Assembly (NCBI GenBank): GCA_003450555.1
Contig: DMFQ01000420.1
Span: 1-5,247, forward strand
Length of the DNA: 5,247 nt
DNA from: Ktedonobacter sp.
Lineage (GTDB): Bacteria > Chloroflexota > Ktedonobacteria > Ktedonobacterales > Ktedonobacteraceae
Direction of reading: 5' to 3'
Shown in pieces: positions 1 to 5,247 of the stretch. The notes below the pieces were generated by a model. It was given only the letters and a program-made list of their open reading frames with translations. It ran no database searches and was not told the DNA's origin. Within the stretch, counting starts at the first letter, position 1; the number at the start of each line of letters is the position of its first letter. Both the position numbers and the translations under genes were made by a program.

Positions 1-51
1 CCTAGCCTGGCCCAGCTTATGCACGGTGCCAGCGCGGCCATACGCCCATAA
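1..51 (+). CDS. nuoM: C-terminal end of a probable NADH-quinone oxidoreductase subunit M (partial)
   Basis: Only the last 16 codons and the TAA stop (49-51) are inside the window; the gene begins to the left. The visible peptide is PSLAQLMHGASAAIRP. The identification rests mainly on context: in nuo operons the gene directly before nuoN is nearly always nuoM, which encodes another antiporter-like proton-pumping membrane subunit of complex I, and the 47-base gap to nuoN fits an operon. The peptide itself is too short to prove the family. The other two forward frames are less attractive: one is closed by a stop at the first bases, the other gives a peptide without family resemblance. Confidence 0.55.
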   Translation, partial: PSLAQLMHGASAAIRP

Positions 52-83
52 ATGAAGAGACGGCCTTTGTGGTCGCCAGGGGT

Positions 84-89
84 AAGGAG
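84..89 (+). promoter_or_regulatory. Ribosome binding site of nuoN
   Basis: AAGGAG lies 9 bases before the ATG at 99. It decides the start: an in-frame GTG at 69 would add ten residues (VARGKEYC type, not hydrophobic) but has no such site ahead of it and would place the Shine-Dalgarno sequence inside the coding region. Confidence 0.85.
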
Positions 90-98
90 TATTGTTCC

Positions 99-1658
99 AT
101 GAATCACGCTTTAAGTGCAAATGATCTCTATCTGCTGGCGCCAGAGCTAAGCATAACTCTATTAGCGCTGGCGGTAATGATGGTCGACCTGTTCGTCAAA
201 CGCCGCGCTGTAACAGTGATGGTGGCTCTGTTGGGTCTCATTGTCCCAGCAGCTTTTGCTATCACCCAGGCGCTGACGCTCGATTTCTCGGTTGCCCATC
301 ATGCATTCTTCAACATGCTGGTGGTTGACCAGTACGCTATCTTTTTACAGATCCTCTTTCTGATTATCGCTGCCGTGATGATCCTGGCGTCCTACGACTA
401 TGTGGGCAAGTATGTCAAGGCAGATGGCGAATTTTACACGCTGTTGCTCTTCTCAGTGACCGGCATGATGCTCATGGCAAGTACGGGAGAGTTGATCAGC
501 ATCTACATATCACTTGAGCTAACGAGCATCCCGCTCTATGTAATGGCGGGTCTCATCCGCGCCAATGAGCGGTCGGCAGAGGCGGCTGTCAAATATGTTC
601 TTTTGGGAGCTATGTCCTCAGCCATCCTGCTTTACGGTTTTGCGCTGCTTTATGGTCTGACAGGTACAACCGATCTGATGGGTATTGCCATGCTCATTAA
701 GAATGGCATCCATACTGGCAACGTGATTGTACCTTTACAGAACAACATAATGGAGTTAGTTGCCGGTATTTTGATCCTGGCAGGTTTCGGCTTTAAGATT
801 TCGGCTGTCCCATTCCACATGTGGGCACCAGACATCTACGAGGGTGCTCCAACGCCAGCGACTGCCTTCTTTTCGGTTGGCTCAAAGGCGGCAGGCTTCG
901 CCGCCCTGATACGTGTCTTTATCGATGGGGGTCTAGGCCAGGTTAACCTTTTGCCACTGGTCATCGGTTTCTCCATTGTGGCGATCCTGACTATGACGCT
1001 TGGGAACTTTGTGGCGGCAGTGCAAGCTAATGTCAAGCGGATGATGGCATATTCCAGCATTGCGCAGGCTGGCTACATCCTTGTAGGCGTTACTGCGAGC
1101 CTGGCAAGCCATGAGTCCGCTGGCAATTCCGCGGTTTTGTTCTTCATCTTCGTCTATGTACTAACAAACCTGGGAGCTTTCTCTGGGATTATCGCGCTAG
1201 CAAACGCGACCGGTGGAGAGCGTATCGAAGACTTTCGTGGCCTGGCGAAGCGTGCTCCTCTACTAAGCCTGGGCACGGCGCTATGTTTGCTCTCCCTGGG
1301 TGGTATCCCACCAATGGCGGGGTTTATCAGTAAGATACTTATCTTCACAGCTGCCTGGGGTCAAGGGCAAGCTCTCATCAGCAGTGGTCAGGTGGTGGTA
1401 GGGCAGAGCCTCAATGTGCTTGTTGTGGTTGCTTTGATCAATAGCATCATTTCACTTGTCTACTACGGTCGCCTTGTGAAAGTGATGTACTTTGATGCAC
1501 CGCTCAAAGATGATCACCTATCGACGTCAATTGGCCTCTCTTCCTCGATTGCCCTGATGACGGCAGCGCTGATCGTGATTACTTTTGCGGCACAACTGGT
1601 GCTGGCGGTGACAAGCCCTGCAGCGAATAGCCTGCTGGCATTTCTGTTAGGTAGGTGA
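99..1658 (+). CDS. nuoN: NADH-quinone oxidoreductase subunit N (complex I antiporter-like subunit)
   Basis: This is the NuoN/ND2-type subunit of respiratory complex I, an integral membrane protein that takes part in proton translocation coupled to quinone reduction. The product is 519 residues, somewhat longer than the roughly 485 of E. coli NuoN, and is hydrophobic throughout with about 14 predicted membrane helices. Family landmarks are in order: the TM5 glutamate E140 in SLELTSIPLY, the TM7 lysine K233 in FGFKISAVPFH followed by MWAPDIYEGAP, the TM8 lysine K263 in SVGSKAAGF, the motif KRMMAYSSIAQAGY at 313-326, and the TM12 lysine K412 in GGIPPMAGFISK. These are the charged residues of the proton path, so the protein looks functional. 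Part of the extra length is a hydrophilic stretch near 420-438 (GQGQALISSGQ...). The ATG at 99 has a good ribosome binding site. It is the last gene of the nuo operon, with a strong terminator 14 bases after the stop. Confidence 0.97.
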   Translation: MNHALSANDLYLLAPELSITLLALAVMMVDLFVKRRAVTVMVALLGLIVPAAFAITQALTLDFSVAHHAFFNMLVVDQYAIFLQILFLIIAAVMILASYDYVGKYVKADGEFYTLLLFSVTGMMLMASTGELISIYISLELTSIPLYVMAGLIRANERSAEAAVKYVLLGAMSSAILLYGFALLYGLTGTTDLMGIAMLIKNGIHTGNVIVPLQNNIMELVAGILILAGFGFKISAVPFHMWAPDIYEGAPTPATAFFSVGSKAAGFAALIRVFIDGGLGQVNLLPLVIGFSIVAILTMTLGNFVAAVQANVKRMMAYSSIAQAGYILVGVTASLASHESAGNSAVLFFIFVYVLTNLGAFSGIIALANATGGERIEDFRGLAKRAPLLSLGTALCLLSLGGIPPMAGFISKILIFTAAWGQGQALISSGQVVVGQSLNVLVVVALINSIISLVYYGRLVKVMYFDAPLKDDHLSTSIGLSSSIALMTAALIVITFAAQLVLAVTSPAANSLLAFLLGR

Positions 1659-1672
1659 ACAGGAAAGAAAAG

Positions 1673-1713
1673 AAAAGCAAGGGCAGGTTCATGGCAACCT
1701 GCCCTTGCTTTTT
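1673..1713. terminator. Strong, probably bidirectional, intrinsic terminator
   Basis: A perfect 17-bp inverted repeat (1673-1689 and 1696-1712) encloses a 6-base loop, CATGGC. The core arm is GCAAGGGCAGGTT. On the + strand the stem ends in TTTTT (1709-1713), ending the nuo transcript. On the - strand the stem is followed by the complement of the A-rich stretch 1663-1676 (CTTTTCTTTTC), so it can also end the transcript of the convergent nucleotidyltransferase operon, whose stop codon lies only 8 bases away. The sharing of one hairpin by two convergent units is inferred from position and symmetry. Confidence 0.93.
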
Positions 1714-1720
1714 GGTTGAT

Positions 1721-2320
1721 CTACTCGCTTTCAGCAAGTCCTGCATCCACAAGCGATCTTTCCAGAAGATCTCTGACCTTTAGAGCAGTTGCCCAACGTT
1801 GGAGATAGACCATATCAAGGTTGGTACCCTGCACCTTGAGCACACCGAGGATATCATTCCATTGTCGGTCCGACACTTCGCCTCCCATCCTGTACCATTC
1901 CAGCTTATTTAAGATAGTGCCCTCTGGAGAGGCTACGTAGAAAGGACGCGAACCCTCAATTAATGGCTGTAGCTGGACTCTGCGAAGTTCTTGCTGATCA
2001 AATAAGCGGGATTTTGGCACGAATACATCGACTTTCAGCATTGTATCGAGGTAAATAGCGTTAAACGAACTACGACGCCTGACCGCATCTCTCACTGCAT
2101 CCTCGTCAATATAGTAGTCTCCTTCAAGGAGTTTCACCAATGGCCGAACATGTTTTAATTCGAGGTCTGCGACGAGATCTGCATCAATAGTTGCTCGAAT
2201 AATCCCATGAATTGAGCTAGCAACCGATCCTCCGATGTGATAATGTATCTCCAACTGCTCTAATGCTTCCACGATGGGCGTTATCGCGTCAAGTATATAC
2301 CGCGTATTTGGTTCGCTCAT
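1721..2320 (-). CDS. Nucleotidyltransferase-fold protein, possible toxin or effector of a two-gene module
   Basis: The 199-residue protein carries the signature of the polymerase-beta-like nucleotidyltransferase superfamily: GGS at 30-32, then two metal-binding aspartates D46 and D48 (TIDADLV) and a third, D98, in LKVDVFVP. A C-terminal part with EGTILNKLEWYR (133-144) and SDRQWNDILGVL (150-161) resembles the conserved Lys and Arg/Asp region of AbiEii/MNT-like proteins. Such enzymes transfer a nucleotide from NTP to RNA, tRNA or protein; the target here is unknown. The active-site residues look intact. The ATG overlaps the stop of the small upstream gene as ATGA, with AGGAGA 5 bases ahead, so translation is probably coupled. 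The order small gene then nucleotidyltransferase is what one sees in AbiE and MenAT toxin-antitoxin systems, but a TA role is inference. An alternative is a housekeeping RNA- or antibiotic-modifying nucleotidyltransferase. I recall similar pairs annotated as hypothetical in Chloroflexota and cyanobacteria; this is from memory and unchecked. Confidence 0.85.
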   Translation of the reverse strand: MSEPNTRYILDAITPIVEALEQLEIHYHIGGSVASSIHGIIRATIDADLVADLELKHVRPLVKLLEGDYYIDEDAVRDAVRRRSSFNAIYLDTMLKVDVFVPKSRLFDQQELRRVQLQPLIEGSRPFYVASPEGTILNKLEWYRMGGEVSDRQWNDILGVLKVQGTNLDMVYLQRWATALKVRDLLERSLVDAGLAESE

Positions 2321-2574
2321 GCTTTTCTCCTGGCCAAGTCAGACCGCAATCGATCTGCGAGAGCTTGACCATAGTTGTTAGCAACGAAGATCAGTCCTAT
2401 CTCTTCCTCGCCAAGATCAGGATGATTTCGGCGAACACTTTGCTTGTTAGCTTCTATAAGAAATTGACTCCAGGCTTCCATAATTGCGAAACGTTTGGCA
2501 GGCGATGCCTTGCGAAGCAATTCAATCTGTACGCGTTCCGCCTCCGGGCTGGTGTCCATTGACTGAGTTCTCAT
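2317..2574 (-). CDS. Small hypothetical protein, partner of the nucleotidyltransferase (possible antitoxin)
   Basis: The 85-residue product is charged and predicted mostly helical, with segments such as PEAERVQIELLRKASPAKRF (10-29) and a C-terminal NNYGQALADRLRSDLARRKA. I see no clear helix-turn-helix, ribbon-helix-helix or signal peptide, so it cannot be assigned to a known antitoxin family by eye. The start at 2574 is chosen because GAGAGG (2585-2590) precedes it by 10 bases and because the in-frame ATG at 2631 lies in the promoter's -35 region, upstream of the expected transcript start; a second possible start is the ATG five codons later (SMDTSPEAE). It overlaps the nucleotidyltransferase gene by ATGA. 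By position it would be the antitoxin or regulatory partner in a TA-like operon; this is inference from gene order only. Confidence 0.8.
   Translation of the reverse strand: MRTQSMDTSPEAERVQIELLRKASPAKRFAIMEAWSQFLIEANKQSVRRNHPDLGEEEIGLIFVANNYGQALADRLRSDLARRKA
2326..2331 (-). promoter_or_regulatory. Ribosome binding site of the nucleotidyltransferase gene, inside the upstream gene
   Basis: On the - strand AGGAGA stands 5 bases before the ATG at 2320. It lies in the last codons of the small upstream gene, which fits translational coupling through the ATGA overlap. Confidence 0.75.
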
Positions 2575-2584
2575 CTCTGTACTA

Positions 2585-2590
2585 CCTCTC
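2585..2590 (-). promoter_or_regulatory. Ribosome binding site of the small partner gene
   Basis: GAGAGG on the - strand, 10 bases before the ATG at 2574. It supports the shorter start over the in-frame ATG at 2631. Confidence 0.55.
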
Positions 2591-2607
2591 TTATTCGTCC
2601 TGTCAAG

Positions 2608-2636
2608 AGTGTACCGGACGGTAAGAAACATGTCAA
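2608..2636 (-). promoter_or_regulatory. Sigma-70 type promoter of the nucleotidyltransferase operon
   Basis: On the - strand a perfect -35 box TTGACA (2636-2631) is followed after exactly 17 bases by TACACT (2613-2608), four of six matches to TATAAT. Transcription would start near 2601, giving a leader of about 27 bases before the ATG at 2574. The box match and spacing make this the clearest promoter in the window. A second TTGACA (2606-2601) lies downstream but has no convincing -10 partner. Confidence 0.7.
2612..2623. promoter_or_regulatory. Interrupted palindrome in the promoter spacer, candidate operator
   Basis: TACCG-GA-CGGTA is a perfect 5+2+5 inverted repeat. It lies between the -10 and -35 boxes of the nucleotidyltransferase operon promoter, touching the -10 box, where a bound dimer would block RNA polymerase. 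TA operons are commonly self-repressed at such sites; that a product of this operon binds here is only inference. A 12-base palindrome can arise by chance. Confidence 0.4.
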
Positions 2637-2706
2637 TCTCATTATTCTGAAAATCCAGCCATAATGTGGTACTCTAATAAAAACGAAATGCGAAGGCAGA
2701 GCCACA

Positions 2707-3609
2707 ATGAAACGAAGCTTCTTAGCTAAACTGCGCGCCAATGGTATCTACTATATTGCTGGAGCATTGCTCTTATTAATTGGCGTGCCCCTGTATCAAT
2801 ACCTGGTGCTACTTCCGCTGGGGTATAGCGACGCCCTCACACTCGCGGAAGGGGGTGCTTTCGCCCCTTATCTCTCCTGGATTGGCAGCCATCTCATAGC
2901 ATTTTTAGGGTACCGTGCCCTGTCGATTATTGCTTTTGTTGCTTTGATCAGTCTGCCCTTCACGCTCTTTCGCATCATCGTAGCGCAGGAAATCCTGGGT
3001 ATTGAAGAGGTTGAGCAGACGGAAAATAAAACAGAAGAAAGCGATGAAGAGGATCAGCCGCAACAGGAAGACTCGCAGAAACTTGAGGAGACTGCGGGAG
3101 AACTTCTAAAGCAGGAAGCAAAGGATACGGACGAAACAGGCAATACGCCGATCCTTTCCTGGCGAGGGAAAGGGTTCGCGGTACTGGCAGCCTGGACAGG
3201 ACTGCTCGGCATCATACTCTATACTATTGGATCTGTGGTCAGCACGCTGTACAGCGCTGTAGTGAGCAACGGGTTTACAATACATACCACGATACCTGGC
3301 AACTTCCAGATAATTTCAGCGACGATGACCATTATCACCTATACTGTTGGTGGAGGGCTGTTAGCCATTGCTTGCCTCTTTTTTGGGGCGATGATCGTCA
3401 GAAGTGGGGTGAAACTCTGGCCGAGTACATGGGTCGTATATGGCTATACGGCGCTGGTCGTGGCAGCACTTCTCAGCGTCAGCGCTGTCGCGGTCGTGAG
3501 TGCGCCTATAGCGGGTAAGGCAGCGCTCACGACACCAGCCTACCTGCTATTAGCCCTCTGGGTACTCTGGTTCGGTGTTATGTTGGTACGCTTAAAGCCA
3601 GAACCGTAA
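2707..3609 (+). CDS. Multi-spanning membrane protein with acidic linker, function unknown
   Basis: I do not recognise the family of this 300-residue protein. About six membrane helices can be drawn near residues 14-36, 66-92, 156-180, 205-231, 241-265 and 276-295. Between the second and third lies a strongly acidic, Glu/Asp/Gln-rich segment (about 98-143, for example EESDEEDQPQQED) likely to be disordered. The basic N-terminus (MKRSFLAKLR), the RGK before helix 3, the VRSGVK after helix 4 and the C-terminal RLKPEP put both ends and the acidic linker in the cytoplasm by the positive-inside rule. No enzymatic motif, nucleotide-binding loop or transporter signature is evident. The ATG at 2707 has GAAGG (2692-2696) 10 bases upstream. 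It is transcribed divergently from the nucleotidyltransferase operon across a 132-base gap; a CATAAT at 2660-2665 could be its -10 box, but no good -35 is seen. It appears to be a single-gene unit. Confidence 0.88.
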   Translation: MKRSFLAKLRANGIYYIAGALLLLIGVPLYQYLVLLPLGYSDALTLAEGGAFAPYLSWIGSHLIAFLGYRALSIIAFVALISLPFTLFRIIVAQEILGIEEVEQTENKTEESDEEDQPQQEDSQKLEETAGELLKQEAKDTDETGNTPILSWRGKGFAVLAAWTGLLGIILYTIGSVVSTLYSAVVSNGFTIHTTIPGNFQIISATMTIITYTVGGGLLAIACLFFGAMIVRSGVKLWPSTWVVYGYTALVVAALLSVSAVAVVSAPIAGKAALTTPAYLLLALWVLWFGVMLVRLKPEP

Positions 3610-3658
3610 TCGGATGTAGACGATAAAGGAGAGAGAGACGATAGCAGGCAATACTTTG

Positions 3659-4615
3659 CTACAATGCCGTGGCATTACTGATTTTGGTGAATTCCTCATC
3701 GGTCAAACGCCAGCCTATAGCACCCGCGTTTTCCCGTGCTTGTCTGAGATTCTTGGCACCAGGTATTGGCACAATACAGGCATCCTTCGCAATGAGCCAG
3801 TTGAGAGCAACCTGTCCAATGGTCTTATCACGAGCACTGGCTACTGTTGCCATCACCTCAAAGAGCGGTTCCATTTTGCGGCGACGCGCCGCACTAAAAG
3901 CAGGTATGAAGCGACGCGGACCAACCATGGGGATTACCTGCGCATTGGTGACACGGTATTTACCCGTGAGCAAACCTTGTTCCAGTGGGCTATAGGCAAT
4001 GAGCGTAACGTTTAACTCACGACAGGCATCTAGAACGCCATTTTTCTCAGGTTTCCGGTGCAAAAGACTGTAGTGTACCTGGTTTGAAGCCAGGGGGATA
4101 TCATGGCGGGCGAGGCGAGCATGTGCCTGGCGCATCCGCGCAGCACTATAATTGCTGACACCAACGGCTCTCACTTTTCCAGAGCGCACAGCTTGCGCCA
4201 GGGCATCCATGAGAGAGTTGGTATTGAGAAATGTGTAGGGCCAGTGTATCTGGTAGAGGTCGATCGCTCCCACGCCCAAACGCTCCAGGCTGGCATCCAG
4301 GGCATTTAGCAGAGCGTGCCTTGATAGGCGGGTCGGTAGTGGTGCAAATTTGCTGGCAATAATTACGGGGCGGCCTTCTTTACGAATACATTCACCGAGA
4401 ATGCGCTCTGATTCGCCTCCACCATAGATCTCAGCTGTATCAAAAAAGTTGAGACCAGCATCCAGGCAGGCTTTATAGGCCAGGGAAATATCATCACGTG
4501 TATGGCTTGAGCCATATCCCCAGAAACCAGTATCGCCCCAACTCCAAACTCCGACCCCTAACGGGGGAACAACAATACCAGTAGTACCAAGTTGCCGTTG
4601 ATCTAGCTGTATCAT
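3659..4615 (-). CDS. Aldo/keto reductase family oxidoreductase
   Basis: The 318-residue product is a complete cytoplasmic, probably NADPH-dependent, (beta/alpha)8-barrel reductase of carbonyl compounds. The catalytic tetrad is present: D59 and Y64 in FFDTAEIYGGGESE, K89 in IIASKF and H124 in LYQIHWP. Further family landmarks are RAVGVSNYSAARM (149-161), SNQVHYSLLHR (177-187), IAYSPLEQGLLTGKY (206-220) and the C-terminal cofactor phosphate-binding region IPIPGAKNLRQARENAGA-like (281-298), with K288 and N296 at the expected positions. The N-terminal GVGVWSWGDTGFWGYG recalls the group of plant plastid and cyanobacterial reductases related to At1g06690, from memory. The physiological substrate cannot be read from sequence. 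The ATG at 4615 has AAAGGA 5 bases upstream. The gene lies 86 bases downstream of the TPR gene on the same strand and may be cotranscribed with it; the spacer is full of inverted repeats. Its 3' end converges on the membrane protein gene with only 49 bases between. Confidence 0.95.
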   Translation of the reverse strand: MIQLDQRQLGTTGIVVPPLGVGVWSWGDTGFWGYGSSHTRDDISLAYKACLDAGLNFFDTAEIYGGGESERILGECIRKEGRPVIIASKFAPLPTRLSRHALLNALDASLERLGVGAIDLYQIHWPYTFLNTNSLMDALAQAVRSGKVRAVGVSNYSAARMRQAHARLARHDIPLASNQVHYSLLHRKPEKNGVLDACRELNVTLIAYSPLEQGLLTGKYRVTNAQVIPMVGPRRFIPAFSAARRRKMEPLFEVMATVASARDKTIGQVALNWLIAKDACIVPIPGAKNLRQARENAGAIGWRLTDEEFTKISNATAL

Positions 4616-4620
4616 GAAAA

Positions 4621-4626
4621 TCCTTT
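4621..4626 (-). promoter_or_regulatory. Ribosome binding site of the aldo/keto reductase gene
   Basis: AAAGGA on the - strand, 5 bases before the ATG at 4615. It sits 7 bases downstream of the nested inverted repeats at 4634-4699, so folding of that leader could influence its access. Confidence 0.7.
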
Positions 4627-4633
4627 GTATATC

Positions 4634-4699
4634 AGTTTGATGTACGCACGGTCATTTCCGTGCTGCTCTACTATCTATGATAGCACCAGCAATCAAACT
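4634..4699 (-). repeat. Nested inverted repeats filling the spacer before the reductase gene; possible structured leader or operator array
   Basis: Three perfect inverted repeats are nested in 66 bases. The outer one is AGTTTGAT (4634-4641) with ATCAAACT (4692-4699). Inside are GCACGG-TCATTT-CCGTGC (4646-4663) and CTATC-TAT-GATAG (4671-4683). As RNA this would make a closing stem with two hairpins, a three-way junction. An alternative pairing, TGCTG (4661-4665) with CAGCA (4687-4691), competes with part of the first hairpin. The block begins 2 bases after the TPR gene stop and ends 7 bases before the reductase ribosome binding site. There is no T-run after either hairpin on the - strand, so it is not an ordinary terminator. 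I recognise no known riboswitch. Its role could equally be protein binding in DNA. Confidence 0.45.
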
Positions 4700-4701
4700 T
4701 A

Positions 4702-5247
4702 TTACAAAGCAGTACCATTTGCGGAAGATAAAGCCTCGTAACCTAACTTCCAGCAAGAAAGTGCTTCCTCGTAGCGCCCCAACTTTTCCAGGACTTCTGC
4801 CCATAGGCCATACATTTCAGTGACTTCGGTATAAGCCTGGGTCGGTGAAAGCTCGTCTTTCGCTCTCCCGAACCAGGTGATAGCTTCTTCCAACAGGCTC
4901 CGTCGATGCTCACCTTCGGCTCGTTGAGCCTCTGCTTGTGCCACTTTCCCGCACATTAGATAGGTCAAACCACAGAGGTACGGGTCACTACTCTGCAAAC
5001 GTTCGGTGATTTCCAGAGCATGCCGACAGTAGCGGCTCCCCTCCTCTAAACGACCTTCAATCAGGCGTACTCTTGCTAAAGCAGTACAATTTACCATGGC
5101 CATTCTAGTGCCGTTATGGCTTGTCGCAATAGCAAGAGCTTCGGTATAGTGATCAGAGGCAGTTCTGTAATCGCCAAGGGTCGTATAGATGAGGCCCAGC
5201 ATGTTATGCGCTACGCCTTCCATATACTGGCTCTCCTTAGTACGAGG
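4702..5247 (-). CDS. TPR-repeat protein, C-terminal part (cut by the window edge)
   Basis: The frame is open to the right edge (181 codons visible, TAA at 4702-4704). It is built from tetratricopeptide-like helical repeats. Counting from the methionine at 5223 these lie near residues 3-36 (NMLGLIYTTLGDYRTASDHY), 42-75 (LIEGRLEEGSRYCRHALEI), 84-124 (less regular) and 132-165 (YGLWAEVLEKLGRYEEAL). Such repeats mediate protein-protein contacts. In Chloroflexota and actinobacteria similar C-terminal arrays often end large NB-ARC or SARP-type regulators, but no such domain is visible here. The repeat register starts right at the first residues and the frame continues upstream (PRTKESQY before the Met), which suggests a longer gene. 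Against this, AAGGAG lies 9 bases before the ATG at 5223, so a short 173-residue protein starting there cannot be excluded. It may be cotranscribed with the downstream reductase. Confidence 0.8.
   Translation of the reverse strand, partial: PRTKESQYMEGVAHNMLGLIYTTLGDYRTASDHYTEALAIATSHNGTRMAMVNCTALARVRLIEGRLEEGSRYCRHALEITERLQSSDPYLCGLTYLMCGKVAQAEAQRAEGEHRRSLLEEAITWFGRAKDELSPTQAYTEVTEMYGLWAEVLEKLGRYEEALSCWKLGYEALSSANGTAL

Noticed and set aside
69..98. GTG at 69 as the nuoN start, giving ten more residues
   Set aside because: The added residues are polar, no ribosome binding site precedes the GTG, and a good AAGGAG stands properly before the ATG at 99.
650..1348. Reverse-strand reading frames inside nuoN
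   Set aside because: They are antisense to a conserved complex I gene and show no family features.
2263..2562. Forward-strand reading frame opposite the nucleotidyltransferase pair
   Set aside because: It spans the overlap of two well-supported reverse-strand genes, resembles no family and has no ribosome binding site.
2575..2631. ATG at 2631 as the start of the small partner protein (104 residues)
   Set aside because: It lies in the -35 region of a good promoter, upstream of the expected transcript start; the ATG at 2574 has a better placed ribosome binding site.
2637..2690. Promoter for the membrane protein gene (CATAAT at 2660 or TCTAAT at 2673 as -10)
   Set aside because: Neither has a recognisable -35 box at a suitable distance, so no separate promoter feature is called.
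3656..4309. Several forward-strand reading frames within the aldo/keto reductase gene
   Set aside because: The reductase on the reverse strand has all family motifs; the forward frames give no protein-like sequence and are antisense shadows.
4646..4663. Hairpin GCACGG/CCGTGC as the terminator of the TPR gene
   Set aside because: No T-run follows it on the reverse strand; it is better described as part of the nested repeats before the reductase.

Overview
The window looks like a piece of a bacterial chromosome of intermediate GC content, judged by eye. The best guess for its origin is the Chloroflexota, possibly a Ktedonobacteria-like soil bacterium. This rests on a separate nuoM-nuoN complex I operon end, an uncharacterised nucleotidyltransferase pair of a kind I recall from Chloroflexota and cyanobacteria, and a TPR-rich protein. 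No rRNA or other marker is present, so the taxonomic guess is weak.

Layout from left to right: the last 16 codons of a gene that is probably nuoM, then a complete nuoN (+ strand) with all four key charged residues of the proton-pumping subunit. The nuo operon ends at a very strong hairpin with a perfect 17-bp stem. That hairpin also lies directly after the stop of the next, convergent unit, so it probably serves both strands. The convergent unit (- strand) is a two-gene operon: a small 85-residue protein and a 199-residue nucleotidyltransferase-fold protein that overlap by ATGA. It has a clear sigma-70 type promoter (TTGACA, 17 bp, TACACT) with a perfect interrupted palindrome in its spacer. 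The arrangement resembles a toxin-antitoxin or defence module.

Divergent from this pair is a 300-residue protein with about six membrane spans and a long acidic cytoplasmic linker (+ strand), which I do not recognise. It converges on a complete aldo/keto reductase (- strand) with an intact Asp-Tyr-Lys-His tetrad. Upstream of the reductase on the same strand is the C-terminal part of a TPR protein that runs off the right edge. The 86 bases between these two genes are almost filled by nested inverted repeats that stop just short of the reductase ribosome binding site.

The transcription units appear functionally unrelated: respiration (nuo), a possible TA-like pair, an orphan membrane protein, and an oxidoreductase next to a TPR protein. 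No insertion sequence, tRNA, rRNA or CRISPR array was seen. The most interesting candidates are the nucleotidyltransferase pair with its promoter palindrome and the structured spacer ahead of the reductase. There is no stretch longer than 300 bases without a gene.
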